Shown: positions 24,603-35,560, counted from the first letter of the stretch. The stretch: 64,000 nt of DNA from Ampullaceana balthica (GCA_944989445.1 CALYLW010000134.1:630001-694000), one strand, 5' to 3'. Numbers and translations: made by a program. Notes: generated by a model not told the origin, from the letters alone.

Positions 24603-27600
24603 ATGATTCTCTCCGAAGTCAAAACAATTGTCATGTTGGCGCTTTTATTGTTGATAACTTTTCAATCTGTTAGTTGCAACATGTTTGATGTACATTATTA
24701 TGAAAAGCAGAAATACGAGCCTGGTTGCTGGCCGGGAGTGGAGTATGCAGAGAATGGTTTCTTTATCATCGAACAGAACATAGAGTTTTCCCTGGTAGGT
24801 TTAATTACATTTATAAAATTCATAGTGATGGCTATCATAGTTTAAATAGTTAATGGTGCTCCTAATCCGTTGATTTTGAGTGAAAATTAACATTCTAAAA
24901 ATATTTTCATAACATGCAACGAAAAGCGTGTAGTTGACGAGAGATATATTATATGTGATATTTAGGTCCTTTTAAATATTTCATTGAGATTTGAAATACA
25001 ATCTTACATATAATTAAAGATTAAGGGGTAAAGATGGAACCGCGCTTTTTTTTATTTGACAGCAATGTCGGAAGGGATACACGCGACCTTTTCGCAGCAA
25101 AGAAGAGTGGTCATGTAATTCCTCACGACTTCGCTTTAACAGTCCACTGTCGGTGGAAGATAAGAGCACTTACGTCCCTTCGTCTTGTGTAGGTGAGTCA
25201 CTGGTGGGCAGTCGGTCATCACTTAGCTACGTGAGTCATTTGCTAGGCAGCAAAGGGTCATCGTTTGTTTAGGTCTGATACTGATGGACAGTAGAGATAT
25301 CACGTTGTCTAGGTGAGAGTTTGATTGGCAGTGGAATCATATTAGATAAGACATTTGGGGGTGGGGGGGGTGGGGTGAGGTGGAGGCTGATTCATGTTTT
25401 GTTATCTCCCCCATCAGTGTCAGCCCCCGTGATTTAAAAAAAAACAACTTTTTATGAAGATCGTTTGCCCACCCCTCCCCAACTTAATTTCCATTTTCAT
25501 ATTTGACAGTCAAAGATATTAGTTACGACCACAGTGCCGATGACACATCTGTCACATGCCTGCCGTTCAAATGTCGATGATACATAATACACCTACTATG
25601 TTTGTAACACTATAAGGGAATCAGGGAGCATGAGAAACGGTTACCATATTGCGCGCAACTTATCCTTGCCCATGCATTTTTTAAAAACGTTACGTCTTTG
25701 ATGTTAAATATCATAACCTCCAAGCACTGGGAAAGCCCGGGAGGAAACTTAACGCATCACACAAAGTATGTAGACATTCACGACGAAGAGCCACTTTAGC
25801 TCTATAAATATCAGATACTATTAAATGGTGAAAGCAAAACTTCATAACAAGACACGAAATTAATGGGACTTTATAGTCAACCTAAATGTCTAGATTTGTT
25901 TAAGCAATAATAGTTTGAAACATAGGCGTCCCTAGGGGGTGCGAGGGTTGCGGACCGCACCGGGGGACACCATCACAAAGATGAACATTCTGGATGTTCC
26001 CGTTGGCAGACTCGGGGGAAGTCTATGGGTAGGTTGTCAGGGTGTAACACCATGAGGTAACGCACTTGGTGACACCAATTCTAGTGACGCCTCTGCTTGG
26101 TTTGAAATATTTTGTCCATTCTGTACGGAAACATTGAGACGCTTGTTGAGATCTGAATTTTTCTAGCTTTCATCAGCACAGTTACTGCCGGACGAGATCT
26201 ACCTTCAACTTGAAGTCACCAGAGAGACCAAGGAAATGCCTTTCTGCCATCATCGAAGGAACATGAAAGTGAGCAAGTTAACAGTCCACATTGAGGGTCA
26301 TGATTTTACCATGGACTCAGAACCGTCCGAGCAAGGCTGTCGCGTGGGATTTAACTCCTATGGTTCTTTTGCAAAGGTGATTTATGTTTAAAGTTATACG
26401 TTTTTTCCAAGTCAGTTCAATTAATATATTGAATAATTACATTCTTGGTCGAGAATAATATTTATTATAATCAATTTAAATGGGCGAATGAGATTTACTG
26501 TTTATTGCCCAAAATAAAAAAATTATTTCTGGTTTCTCACAGATAACAAATTATTGGAACTTCCGCATGTATCACAAACCAACCAAAGACACCCTTCCTA
26601 TTACATTGTTGAGACACGCCCAGTCCTTGCTTAGAAGCCATGCTTCAAAAAAGATGAAAGAAGCCAATCTCTCAACGTGTAAGATGTGTAAAAGAATGCG
26701 TGATATGGGGGGGGGGACAGAATTAGAAGCTAGCATTCAAACTACTTTACATGTGCCATTCTCCGTGATAGAAGTATGTGGTTATGTGCCATTCTCCGTG
26801 ATAGAAGGATGTGGTTATGTGCCATTCTCCGTGATAGAAGGATGTGGTTATGTGCCATTCTCCGTGATAGAAGGATGTGGTTATGTATTGGAACTAACAG
26901 TGCCCAAACTCGACCTCGTGTATTATTACCATATCATGGCGGGCTGTCCTTTCACTTTGAGTTTATTTGATGTTAGTTTAAACAAATCGGTCACTATATC
27001 ACTGAAACCGTTGACCATATATTCAGCCTAAGGATGAAATGGATTCAATTGATATTCCCTCTCATTGGTCGGTCTAGATGGGGGAACTGAACATATCATG
27101 AACTGAACTTATCATGAACTGAACTTATCATGAACTGAACTTATCATGAACTGAACATATCATGAACTGAACTTATCATGAACTGAACTTATCATAAACT
27201 GAACTTATCATGAACTGAAATTATCATGAACTGAACTTATCATGAACTGAACTTATCATGAACTGAACTTATCATGAACTGAACTTATCATGAACTGAAC
27301 TGATCATGAACTGAACTTATCATGAACTGAACTTATCATGAACTGAACTTATCATGAACTGAACTTATCATGAACTGAACTGATCATGAACTGAACTTAT
27401 CATGAACTGAACTTATCATGAACTGAACTTATCATGAACTGAACTTATCATGAACTGAACTTATCATTGTTCAGATGTGTCATAGAGTGTAAGTGGGTAG
27501 ATGGACGGGATGAAGGAAGGAGAGAGAGAGAAGAGGGAGAGAAGAGAGAGAGAGAGAGCGAGAGAGGGTGAGAAATAGAGAAAGAGATAGAGAAAGGAGA

Positions 27601-29806
27601 GAGAGTGAGAGAGAGAGAGGAAGGAACACCAGACAGTTTGAGAATAATGCTTGATTGATTCAACGCAGGTCGCTCTAAATTAAACGAGTGCGTTTTCGGT
27701 GAACTTATAAAAATCTTAATAGTTTCTAAATCATTATTATTATTTTTTAAAATAGAAAAATATTTTTAAGAGTCGACGGTCTTGTAATTTTTACTTGAAG
27801 CTGTCTACGAGTTCGAAGTTGGTCCAGACAACCATTTTACTCACGGAGCATGCCGGGAAGGAAGTATGGTAGAAGAAAGAGACGCCACTTTTACAACCAA
27901 AGTTCCCATTTGCAGTAAGGGTAACACCACCGTAATTTGTCTTATTGTGTCTGGGCCGTAGGCTCAGATTAAACAGATGTTACAGCTTGTAACAATGTTA
28001 TTCATATAATACGGTGAATTAATGCTCAACCAATATTAAAACAAAGGAAACGCTTCATAAAACTTGATGAATGAAAAAAGTTTAAGCCTGTGAATAAATT
28101 TGAAAGTTGTTTAATCTTCAAAATGTGAACAACAAACGTGCAATTTTAAAGTTTAAAAACTTATTTCAATATTGATCTATGTCGTATTCACATTTATTCA
28201 GTTCCAAGCCATTTTTTCTCCAATACTTTAAAAACATTCCCATATGAAATGTGACTGGACTTTTGATTTTTGAAAATTCTCGAATCCAGGGATGTGTGAG
28301 AATGGCATGTTCTTGGATAAGATCAACAAACAATGTCTGCCATGTAAAGTCGGATACACCAACTACCCGGGGGCGGTGGAGTGTAAGCCATGCCCTGTCG
28401 TTGTGGATGTTGCCGACCAAAATGCTGATTCCATAACTGGATGTTATGTGGACATAGATACGCCGCCCAGTGAGTGTGACTTAGATTGGACAGTGTTTCA
28501 AAATTTCAACAACAACAAAATATCAATGTTGGTGCTGTTGCGTTCAAAATAAAATGTCATTTAGCTGCAACTGTTTTTATTTATTTAAAGTTACACTGGA
28601 GAATAATCATGTTAGAATAAAGTTCTACGTGACATCACTTTTATATAGGGCCCTACGCGTCTACATGGCATCACGTTTTTATGGGGCCCTACGCGTCTAC
28701 ATGGCATCACGTTTTTATTGGGCCCTACGCGTCTACATGGCATCACGTTTTTATTTGGCCCCACGCGTCTACGTGGCATCACGTTTTTATTGGGCACCAC
28801 GCGTCTACGTGGCATCACTATTATAAGGAACTCCACGTGCCTATGGGGCATCACGTTTTATGGGGACCCACGCGTCTACGTGACATCACTTTTAAATGGG
28901 GCCCTGTGCGTCTACGTGGCATCACGTTTTTATGGGCCTCACGCGTCTACGTGGCATCACGTTTATACGTGTTTCTTTTAGGCGATGATTGAATGAAGTA
29001 TATCGCTATAATTAGAAGTATATCGCTATAATTAGAAGTATATCGCTATAATTAGAAGTATATCGCTATAATTAGAAGCATATCGCTATAATTAGAAGCA
29101 TATCGCTATAATTAGAAGCATATCGCTATAATTAGAAACATATCGCTATAATTATAAGCATATCGCTATAATTAGAAGCATATCGCTATAATTAGAAGCA
29201 TATCGCTATAATTAGAAGCATATCGCTATAATTAGAAGCATATCGCTATAATTAGAAGCATATCGCTATAATTAGAAGCATATCGCTATAATTAGAAGCA
29301 TGTCACTATAATTAGAAGCATATCGCTATAATTAGAAGCATATCGCTATAATTAGAAGCATATCGCTATAATTAGAAGCATATCGCTATAATTAGAAGCA
29401 TATCGCTATAATTCACACCCTAGTCATTTCAAAAGCCATTTTGGAGAAAGGTTGGAATTATCTGGAGCCTTCTTACCTGCCCCACTGTATTCAATAATCG
29501 TTGAAAAAAGCAACAACTAAACACCATACTATAAATATGTGGTTATGTCAAGGTATTAGGTAAAGCAAGTGACTATCACTACTAAAAGTGTTTGTAAATG
29601 TAGGAACTTTGCACTTAATACAGTGGTCAAGTAACTTTGACGTAACTGTAGCCGTGTCACTTTAAAAAATCTTCGTACCAGTAACTAATTATTATAATAT
29701 TTTGATTGTTATAAATGACAGGGCGCATCGATACAATAAGAGAGGGAGTGATATTCTTCGTGCTGTTTCACACAGGAGTCATGTGTGTTGTAACATGGAG
29801 TATTAG
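24603..29806 (+). CDS. Secreted/membrane protein with sushi-like and Ephrin-receptor-like cysteine-rich domains (3' end uncertain)
   Basis: I do not recognise a specific orthologue. Proposed exons: 24603-24794, 25063-25192, 26177-26376, 26543-26678, 27801-27914, 28290-28469, 29722-29806. All have GT-AG borders and compatible phases, about 345 residues so far. The start ATG opens a signal peptide (about 1-25, with a run of leucines and cleavage near SVSC). Residues 42-106 resemble a sushi/CCP module: C42, FSLQC66 with GY, W-S-C82, C106. Exon 6 reads MCENGMFLDKINKQCLPCKV and later ECKPCP, the spacing of Ephrin-receptor-like or GCC2/GCC3 modules seen in SVEP1, SCUBE and ELAPOR proteins. Exon 7 encodes VIFFVLFHTGVMCVVTWSI, a plausible membrane helix. 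It may therefore be a type I membrane protein at the cell surface. What follows exon 7 is unclear: either a short tail read through into the 46-bp repeat, ending at TAG, or a further exon. Exons 1-6 are better supported than exon 7. Confidence 0.6.
26752..26885. repeat. 33-bp tandem repeat, four copies, in intron 4
   Basis: The unit GTGCCATTCTCCGTGATAGA plus AGGATGTGGTTAT is repeated four times. The first copy has gtatgt where the others have ggatgt, so only that copy holds a donor-like motif (26774). The repeat keeps the reading frame open (VPFSVIEGCGY), extending a frame from 26567 to 27031. The preferred exon end is 26678 (T then gtaaga) because its phase fits exon 5; the donor at 26774 does not. 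Confidence 0.85.
27065..27468. repeat. 16-bp satellite array, about 25 copies
   Basis: The unit is CTTATCATGAACTGAA, with sporadic variants (catatcat, ctgatcat, aaattatcat). It lies in intron 4 of the sushi gene. It has no coding potential. Confidence 0.92.
27510..27625. repeat. GA-rich polypurine tract
   Basis: Interrupted (GA)n with g, t and c interruptions over about 115 bases, still inside intron 4 of the sushi gene. The minus-strand frame rich in SLSLS is a by-product. Confidence 0.85.
28636..28972. repeat. 36-bp minisatellite, about nine copies, with ACGCGT cores
   Basis: The unit is about GGCCCTACGCGTCTACATGG plus CATCACGTTTTTATTG. Because 36 is a multiple of three, frames on both strands stay open (MGPYASTWHHVFI on plus), but composition and drift show that this is not a gene. 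It sits in intron 6, directly before a second, unrelated array. Confidence 0.9.
28995..29413. repeat. 20-bp satellite array, about 21 copies
   Basis: The unit is GAAGCATATCGCTATAATTA. The first four copies have GTATATC and the rest GCATATC, so the array shows a left-to-right variant boundary. It lies in intron 6 of the sushi gene. Confidence 0.92.
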
Positions 29807-30285
29807 GTATGTTGTCCCGTATTGTCATGTGTGTGGTAACATGGAGTATTAGGTATGTTGTCCCGTATTGTCATGTGTGTTGTTACATGGAGTATTAGGT
29901 ATGTTGTCCCGTATTGTCATGTGTGTGGTAACATGGAGTATTAGGTATGTTGTCCCGTATTGTCATGTGTGTGGTAACATGGAGTATTAGGTATGTTGTC
30001 CCGTATTGTCATGTGTGTGGTAACATGGAGTAGTAGGTATGTTGTCCCGTATTGTCATGTGTGTGGTAACATGGAGTATTAGGTATGTTGTCCCGTATTG
30101 TCATGTGTGTGGTAACATGGAGTATTAGGTAGGCTGTTCCCGTATTGTCATGTGTGTGGTAACATGGAGTATTAGGTAGGCTGTTCCCGTATTGTCATGT
30201 GTGTGGTAACATGGAGTATTAGGTAGGCTGTTCCCGTATTGTCATGTGTGTGGTAACATGGAGGATTAGGTAGGCTTTTCCCGTA
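29780..30285. repeat. 46-bp array copying the 3' end and 5' splice site of exon 7
   Basis: The unit is about GTCATGTGTGTGGTAACATG plus GAGTATTAGGTATGTTGTCCCGTATT, repeated about 11 times. The first unit starts inside the coding part of proposed exon 7 and includes its donor (ATTAG then gtatgt at 29807). Later units repeat that donor; the last four carry gtaggc instead. Reading through the first donor meets a TAG at the end of the second unit, adding RYVVPYCHVCGNMEY after the membrane segment. The array is certain; its link to a real exon depends on the gene model. Confidence 0.9.
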
Positions 30286-31334
30286 CTTTGTCTTTAGGCC
30301 AATCTTTATTATTACATTTGGGGGGGGGGCAATGGGGGTTCAATCTCGTTCAAATTTAAAGAAATGTAGATATCTGTTTCAATCTTTACTTTATGTGGCA
30401 GTGTGCCTATCCATCTCCCCAGCCCCCACACCATTGTGGGTGGAGCGTAGAAAGACAAGGTACGTAGAACAATGACAGTATTGATAAGGACCGGAAGCGA
30501 AATTGTTAGTGTCGTCGGACAGAATTATAGGACGGGGGAAAATTAGGAACATGGGTAAGGGAATGAAAGACTTTGAGTTTTAATGGCTTACAGCAGGGGC
30601 ACCATCTTGTATGTCAACCACATAGCTTTGGCCAGATATATAAGGAAAATGTGACTTGGGACTAGGAAGAACCACATCTAGAGGAGAACGTCATGTAGGA
30701 GAGAAACGACTTGCAGCGTGCTTAGGGACAGTAGTAGGGCATAGGCTGTATTAAACTGTACACTGTGTTTCATGTTAACTTATACGTAGACATCAGTAAC
30801 TGTGTATACCTAAGAACAGAAAGTAGTCAAATAAAATCTTACGAAACTATAGTCCTCACGACCTGGATTTATTTATTATTTAATCAACTGTTTAGTTAGT
30901 GTGTGCTGCATGTGTATACTCATTTCGTCGCCACCACTCAGCTACATTTAAACACCGCTGCAGCTTTTGTTTAAGAGAAATTAACTGTTCAATTATATTA
31001 CTACATCCCAGAGGCTATATTCACAATATATTCCAAGAACTTGGGGAGTGAAACTCAAGCCATGACGTCTTCGGTACTGGATTACAACTTCCGTTTCTTT
31101 TGATGTCTTCTTCAGATTTTTCGTTGAAAACAAGATGAGGTGTCCATTTCTTTCATTGAATGTTGTGCATTTTAAACTTTTTTTTTAAAAGCAGATACAA
31201 TTTTTCTAAAATAAAATTTGTGAATAAAATGGATATCGTAATTAAATGTTAACTTTTTTGGTCAGTTATAAATTTATAATGATCATCCGTTAATTTTGTT
31301 GAACGTTAATTTTGTTGAACGTAAGGATCATTTT
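30286..31334. other. Sushi gene 3' region or intergenic, no firm feature
   Basis: Apart from the weak exon candidate I see no gene here. There is a G run near 30319 and no recognised transposon. Confidence 0.35.
31116..31188 (+). CDS. Candidate final exon of the sushi gene (weak)
   Basis: A pyrimidine-rich acceptor (tgatgtcttcttcag) precedes 31116. With the phase of exon 7 it reads RFFVENKMRCPFLSLNVVHF and on to a TAA at 31186-31188. This would give a short basic cytosolic tail. Other acceptors are at about 30295 (ctttag) and 30595 (ttacag), and their frames also stay open for some distance. I cannot choose between them without transcripts. Confidence 0.2.
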
Positions 31335-31499
31335 ACCACGTTTTTTTATTAACTTGCTTCCGTGTCTGTCTGTATGTCCGCAATTTTTCAAATTTGCCAA
31401 CGTAATATTATTCCACTTCTGATGGTGCCGAATTCACCCCGTGACCTAATTGCCGTGGTATTAACGTTAGGCGGGTGCTGATGAGGTGTTTGTTAAATA
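31335..31499. mobile_element. Deleted copy of the ACCACGTTTTT foldback element
   Basis: It starts accacgttttttt and shares attaacttgcttycgtgtctg, the tctgtatgtcc segment and gcgggtgctgatgaggtgtt with the left part of 38171-38872. It lacks the middle and the whole right half. Confidence 0.6.
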
Positions 31500-32256
31500 T
31501 GATAACTAATCTAGGCAGAAGTTGAAATGTGTTTGTATTTTAGCTGAATTATTCTAATAATGGAATCATTTTAAAAAATCAAACATCCACCCACTTAAGC
31601 AGAGTTCCGCAACCGGTGTGCCGCCACTCACTGGTGTGCCGTGAGACAATGCTAGGTGTGCCACAGCAAATTCACTAAGAGAATGAACAAATTTATTACA
31701 TAATGATTGATTAAAGCCATTAATTAGTGTGCGCTAAAGTTGATGGACTGAAAGTCCTCATGATGTCTTCATACACCTGGATGTGACAATACGATAATGC
31801 ATTGGCCTAGGGTAGACCAGCCATTATTTGTATACTGCAAGCAGACAAGAGTGAATAGATCGCAGCGCAGCGTCTTATAGATCAGTCTGCTTGGAGTCAG
31901 TGTTGAATGATGACTCTTGACAAAGTTTTTTCAATAGCACACTCTCAAACTATTGCGTTGTTTTCGACTTGCTTATGGGTAGCAAATGTTAATCGGTGTG
32001 TTATAATTGTTATTAATATATCTTTAACAGCGATTTCTTTGGCATTAAACGTGTTTCCTAGCCACCAGAGAATGATCCTTGTCACATTCGTTACTATTGA
32101 AACTGCGCGTCTGAAGTAAACTTGCCAGCTCTAAGCGTCTTATGAAGACAGCCTCAATTTGATACCAACCATGCAGAACTGAGTGCGGTTGTGACCGTGA
32201 CTCCTGTTGGATAGCTGCGCGCACTCGAAGACGGTATTGGTAACACATTACCCAAG
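31500..32256. other. Intergenic with a probable hAT relic near 31600-31670
   Basis: Around 31600 the motif ccggtgtgccg recurs as ggtgtgccgtgag and ggtgtgccac, a look typical of hAT MITE ends, but no pair of termini could be defined. No gene is supported; the frame at 31907-32119 has no recognisable domain. Confidence 0.35.
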
Positions 32257-32540
32257 GGCGCAGCCATGGGCGTCGCTAGGAATTTTTCCAGGGGGGGGGG
32301 CAAAAAACCCCACTTTTTTATTTTAACTGACAATGCCATACAGGTACAATTTTCAATTAAATTCAAGTTCAGTATAAAATAAGTGTCGAAAAAAGCCTTT
32401 AAGACTTACAAATTAGTGCTGTAATAGCTAAAATACAACATTTATTAATGCATTTAATAAATTAAAAACTTAAGTTCTCGCGAGAAAATTGATTTTTGCT
32501 GTGAAATAATATACGTGTAGAAACTGCAGGATTACCAAGG

Positions 32541-34497
32541 ATGGATATCAGAAATTTTTTTACAGGCTAAAAAAAATCGAAAAGTAGACCAATCGCGGGA
32601 TTCCGAAATGCCGTTATTAGAAGATTTTGGGGCGTCTGCAGAATCTAACTTATCATTGGCATTGAGGACAACAGTTAACGTTCAACAGCCAGACACAACT
32701 GAAGCAACTGTTCCTAATTTGATTGTCGCTGACACTTATTCATTTCCTAAATTGGATATTGGAAGGTATGTCTGGACATACGACCTTTCAAATAAGTTGA
32801 AATTGCAGCTGATTCGAGATTGTTGGACCCTTGATAGAAATTATGATTTTAGAGCATGACAGTGAGGAAAACAGAGTTTTTAGTTTTTAGAAATGCATGG
32901 TTATCAGACTATTCACCGTGGCTTGTATACTGGCAAATGTTAATAGGTGCCTTTTGCAAATATTGCGTGTTGTTTCTGCAAAAAAGTAATTCTATGAGTT
33001 CAGTGGGTACTTGTCATCAAACCATGTACAAAATATAAAGATTTCAACGAAGATGCACGTATCAACATGCAAAGCACTGCATTATGGCACAAAGGCTCTC
33101 ATGAAGATGCAAGCAATTTTATTTGCTTTATTGGAAGCCAAAGCAGTTTCTATAGATGAGCAGTTGGACTCATCATTTAGAAGACAAATTCAAGAAAATC
33201 GCAATGAACTGCGTCCTATCATTTCTTCAATCCTATTTTGCTGCATGCATGTTTTAGCACTTCGTGGAAAAGAATCAAATTCTGGTAATTTTTATGACCT
33301 GTTAGAGTTTCGTGTTGAATCTGGAGATGAAGTTCTTGGTAATCGTTTGTCAATTGGTTCTTGTAGTGCTGAGGATGGTTCACCGACAAAACGGCCTCGG
33401 ACAAAACGGCCCCGACAATTGGGCTCCGACATAACGGCCCTGACAAAACGGCCCTGGACTAATAGATGGACTAATAGTAAAATTTACAATAAAATATATT
33501 CGTATTTTTACTCACCTATTCAGTGTCAGGTTTAGCTAACAATAAACAATAATAATAACACCACAAAAGTGAATTTAATAGCCTTTACGCGAAATGGTAC
33601 CAATAACGGTTGTTTATTGACAAGAAAAAATATACGAACATCACAAGAAATAATTTTACAATTTTACCACTTTTTTTAAGGGTAAAAAAGTTGACGAAAG
33701 CTTACAACAAAAAGTTGACGAAAGCTTACAATGCAAAAAACAATTAATGTTTTTGTTTAAAAATGTTAACAATATGTCTGGGGCCGATTTGACCGGGGCA
33801 GTTATTTCGGGGCCGTTTTGTCTGGGGCCGTTTTGACGGGTAACCGCTGAGTGTATCTCGGCAACTACGCAAAACACTATAATCGAAATTTGTTGGTCTC
33901 TCTTGCGTGAAGACATTGTTCGTGAAGTAAATAATTCAGTTGCATTTTCTATACTTGCCGACGAGACAAATGACATTTCAGGCATTGAGCGTCACTTGGT
34001 GTTAGATTTGTCAAAGAACAAAATGGGAAAATGATGGTCACAGAAGAATTCATGGGATATATTCCAATTGTCAATAGAACAGCTGAAGGTTTAACCAACA
34101 CCATCATTACTAATTCATTAGAATTTTTATAAATATGACAAAGCTTGTTGGTCAAGGATACTACGGATGTTCTACAATGGCAGGTAAAGAAGGAGGAGTC
34201 CAAGCAATAATTCGAAAGAAAATACCCAAAAGCAGCATATGTACATTGCAGTTCACATAAACTAAATCTTGTTGTGAACGATTTAAATAATGTGAAAGTT
34301 GTACGAAACACAATAGGAACAATTAAGTCAATTATAGTATTTTTCCGAGATAGTAATCAGCAAAGAAAACTTATTCTAAATGTTCCTTTGCTATGTGAAA
34401 CTAGATGGTCACATAAATATAAAAGTTTGCGGATTTTTGCTGAAAATGTTACAGATATTGTTAAACAACTGGCATATTTAGAACAATCAGTAATGTA
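32541..34497 (+). pseudogene. Broken DUF4371/ZMYM-like hAT transposase
   Basis: Translation starts MDIRNFFTG and meets a stop at once. Recognisable pieces follow in shifting frames: WLSDYSPWLVYWQMLIGAFC (zinc-finger region), SIDEQLDSSFRRQIQENRNE then LRGKESNSGNFYDLLEFRVE (DUF4371 core). After the inserted element come TIIEICWSLLREDIVREV, FSILADETNDISGIE (acidic catalytic region), GCSTMAGKEGGVQAIIRK, YVHCSSHKLNLVV-like sequence, and VPLLCETRWSHKYKSL. Order and content match hAT transposases of the ZMYM/DUF4371 group. Several frameshifts, stops and one insertion make it non-functional. Confidence 0.85.
33377..33845. mobile_element. MITE with repetitive AAAACGGCC termini, nested in the transposase
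   Basis: The left end GGTTCACCGACAAAACGGCC and the complemented right end GGTTACCCGTCAAAACGGCC are inverted repeats. Each continues with further AAAACGGCC-type motifs, so the termini are themselves short repeats. Flanks gctgaggat (33368-33376) and gctgagtgt (33846-33854) look like a partly mutated 8-9-bp duplication. Removing the element rejoins the transposase reading as SAECISATT. Superfamily not assigned (hAT or Mutator-like by duplication length). Confidence 0.75.
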
Positions 34498-34796
34498 ATC
34501 AGTTATACTTGCAGATATAATTCTTTTTTATGTTTGATAAATATAAACTGTCTTCCATGTAATAAACTTTCAGGAAATTTAGTTCAGTTTTATTGTAACA
34601 ACTTTATGACATTTTTTTTCTCAAATGAAGGGGGGGATTTGCCTTCCCCCCCCTGCCCCTCCTTCCCTACGCCCATGGGCGCAGCACAACTTCAGCATTC
34701 GGTGTCCATTGTAAATCCTTCAGATACCGTGATAATCAGAGTCTAGTGTGCAGGCTTCACCCTACATCCAAGCATTATACTCACTGAAAGTACATT

Positions 34797-34935
34797 GCTC
34801 TCTCTCTCTCTCTCTCTCCCTCTCCCCCTCTCTCTCTCTCTCCCTCCCTCCCTCCCTCTCTCCCTCTCTCTCCCTCCCTCCCGCCCTCCCTCCCTCCCTT
34901 CCTCCCTCCCTCCCTCCCTCCCTCCCTCCCTCCCT

Positions 34936-34966
<31 letters not shown>

Positions 34967-35075
34967 CCTCCCTCCCTTCCTCCCCCCTCCCTCCCCCCTC
35001 CCTCCCTCCCCCCTCCCTCCCTCCCCCTCCCTCCCTCCCTCCCTCCCTCCCTCCCTCCCTCCCTCCCTCCCTCCC

Positions 35076-35126
<51 letters not shown>
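34797..35126. repeat. 330-bp pyrimidine tract, (CT)n and (CCCT)n
   Basis: Pure C/T from the first ctctctct to the last, apart from one g in tcccgccctc near 34881. CT blocks alternate with CCCT blocks. All frames are open, giving SLSL/PPSL or RERE/GGRE strings that are not genes. Homopurine-homopyrimidine mirror tracts of this kind can form triplex (H-DNA). Confidence 0.95.
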
Positions 35127-35130
<4 letters not shown>

Positions 35131-35408
35131 ATGTCAGCCTATTCTATGTCAGTCAATGAGGCGAAAACGTTAGTAGGTGAGTTTAGGTAAATGTATAACA
35201 AAAAAACAACAGAGTAGTAGTAGGCCTGACAGGACATAACACAACAGCGTAACAACAACCTATTTAAAAGCCTGATTGCAGTCTCACCCCCATTACTTTA
35301 GTAGGTGAGTTTCCATGAGTTGTTATTGAATTTGCCTATCTGATTCATTGTTGTAGCAATTTGATTGATCGTACAACTTTGTCAGTTTCCTCCTTATTGT
35401 TTCGAATA

Positions 35409-35560
35409 CAGTGGTACCTCGAGATACGAAAGCTTCAATATACGAAAAATCAAAGATAAGAAAGGCGACGCGAAGAATGTTTTGTTCCAAGATACGAAAA
35501 AAAACAAAGATACGAAAAACGCGCAGCTGACAATATCGGGCATCCCTTGATTGCATTCAA
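35409..35560. mobile_element. Left end of a Tigger/pogo-like element
   Basis: It starts CAGTGGTACCTCGAGATACG after TA (35407-35408) and is closely similar to the left end at 4699. The inner segment (cttcaatatacgaaaaatc, aagataagaaaggc) matches the complement of the inner right end near 5270-5310. No right terminus was found, so it is truncated or decayed. The 35560-36330 stretch that follows holds no recognised feature. Confidence 0.55.

Larger units (their letters stand above)
32265..34677 (+). mobile_element. hAT element with DUF4371-type transposase, inactive
   Basis: It starts CATGGGCGTCGCTAGGAATT and ends ACGCCCATG. Complementing the right end gives CATGGGCGTAGGGAAGGAGG followed by a G-run, matching the left. 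A perfect 8-bp duplication, ggcgcagc, flanks it at 32257-32264 and 34678-34685. The interior holds a broken transposase (32541-34497) interrupted by a second element (33377-33845). An arm of the foldback family (see 2239-2916) lies just upstream of the transposase start. Confidence 0.88.

Noticed and set aside
26774..26779. gtatgt donor at the first 33-bp unit
   Set aside because: Its phase does not fit exon 5 at 27801.
26567..27031. A 154-residue frame through the 33-bp repeat, ending in a TAA, as last exon of the sushi gene
   Set aside because: A strong donor at 26678 joins in phase to exon 5 at 27801 and keeps cysteine-module exons in frame; the repeat peptide has no conserved look. Transcripts could still overturn this.
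28995..29413. CRISPR-like appearance of regular short repeats
   Set aside because: Units are contiguous with no unique spacers, and the DNA is eukaryotic.
34748..35190. Reading frames of Ser/Leu/Pro or Arg/Glu repeats
   Set aside because: Direct translation of a CT/CCCT tract; no gene structure.
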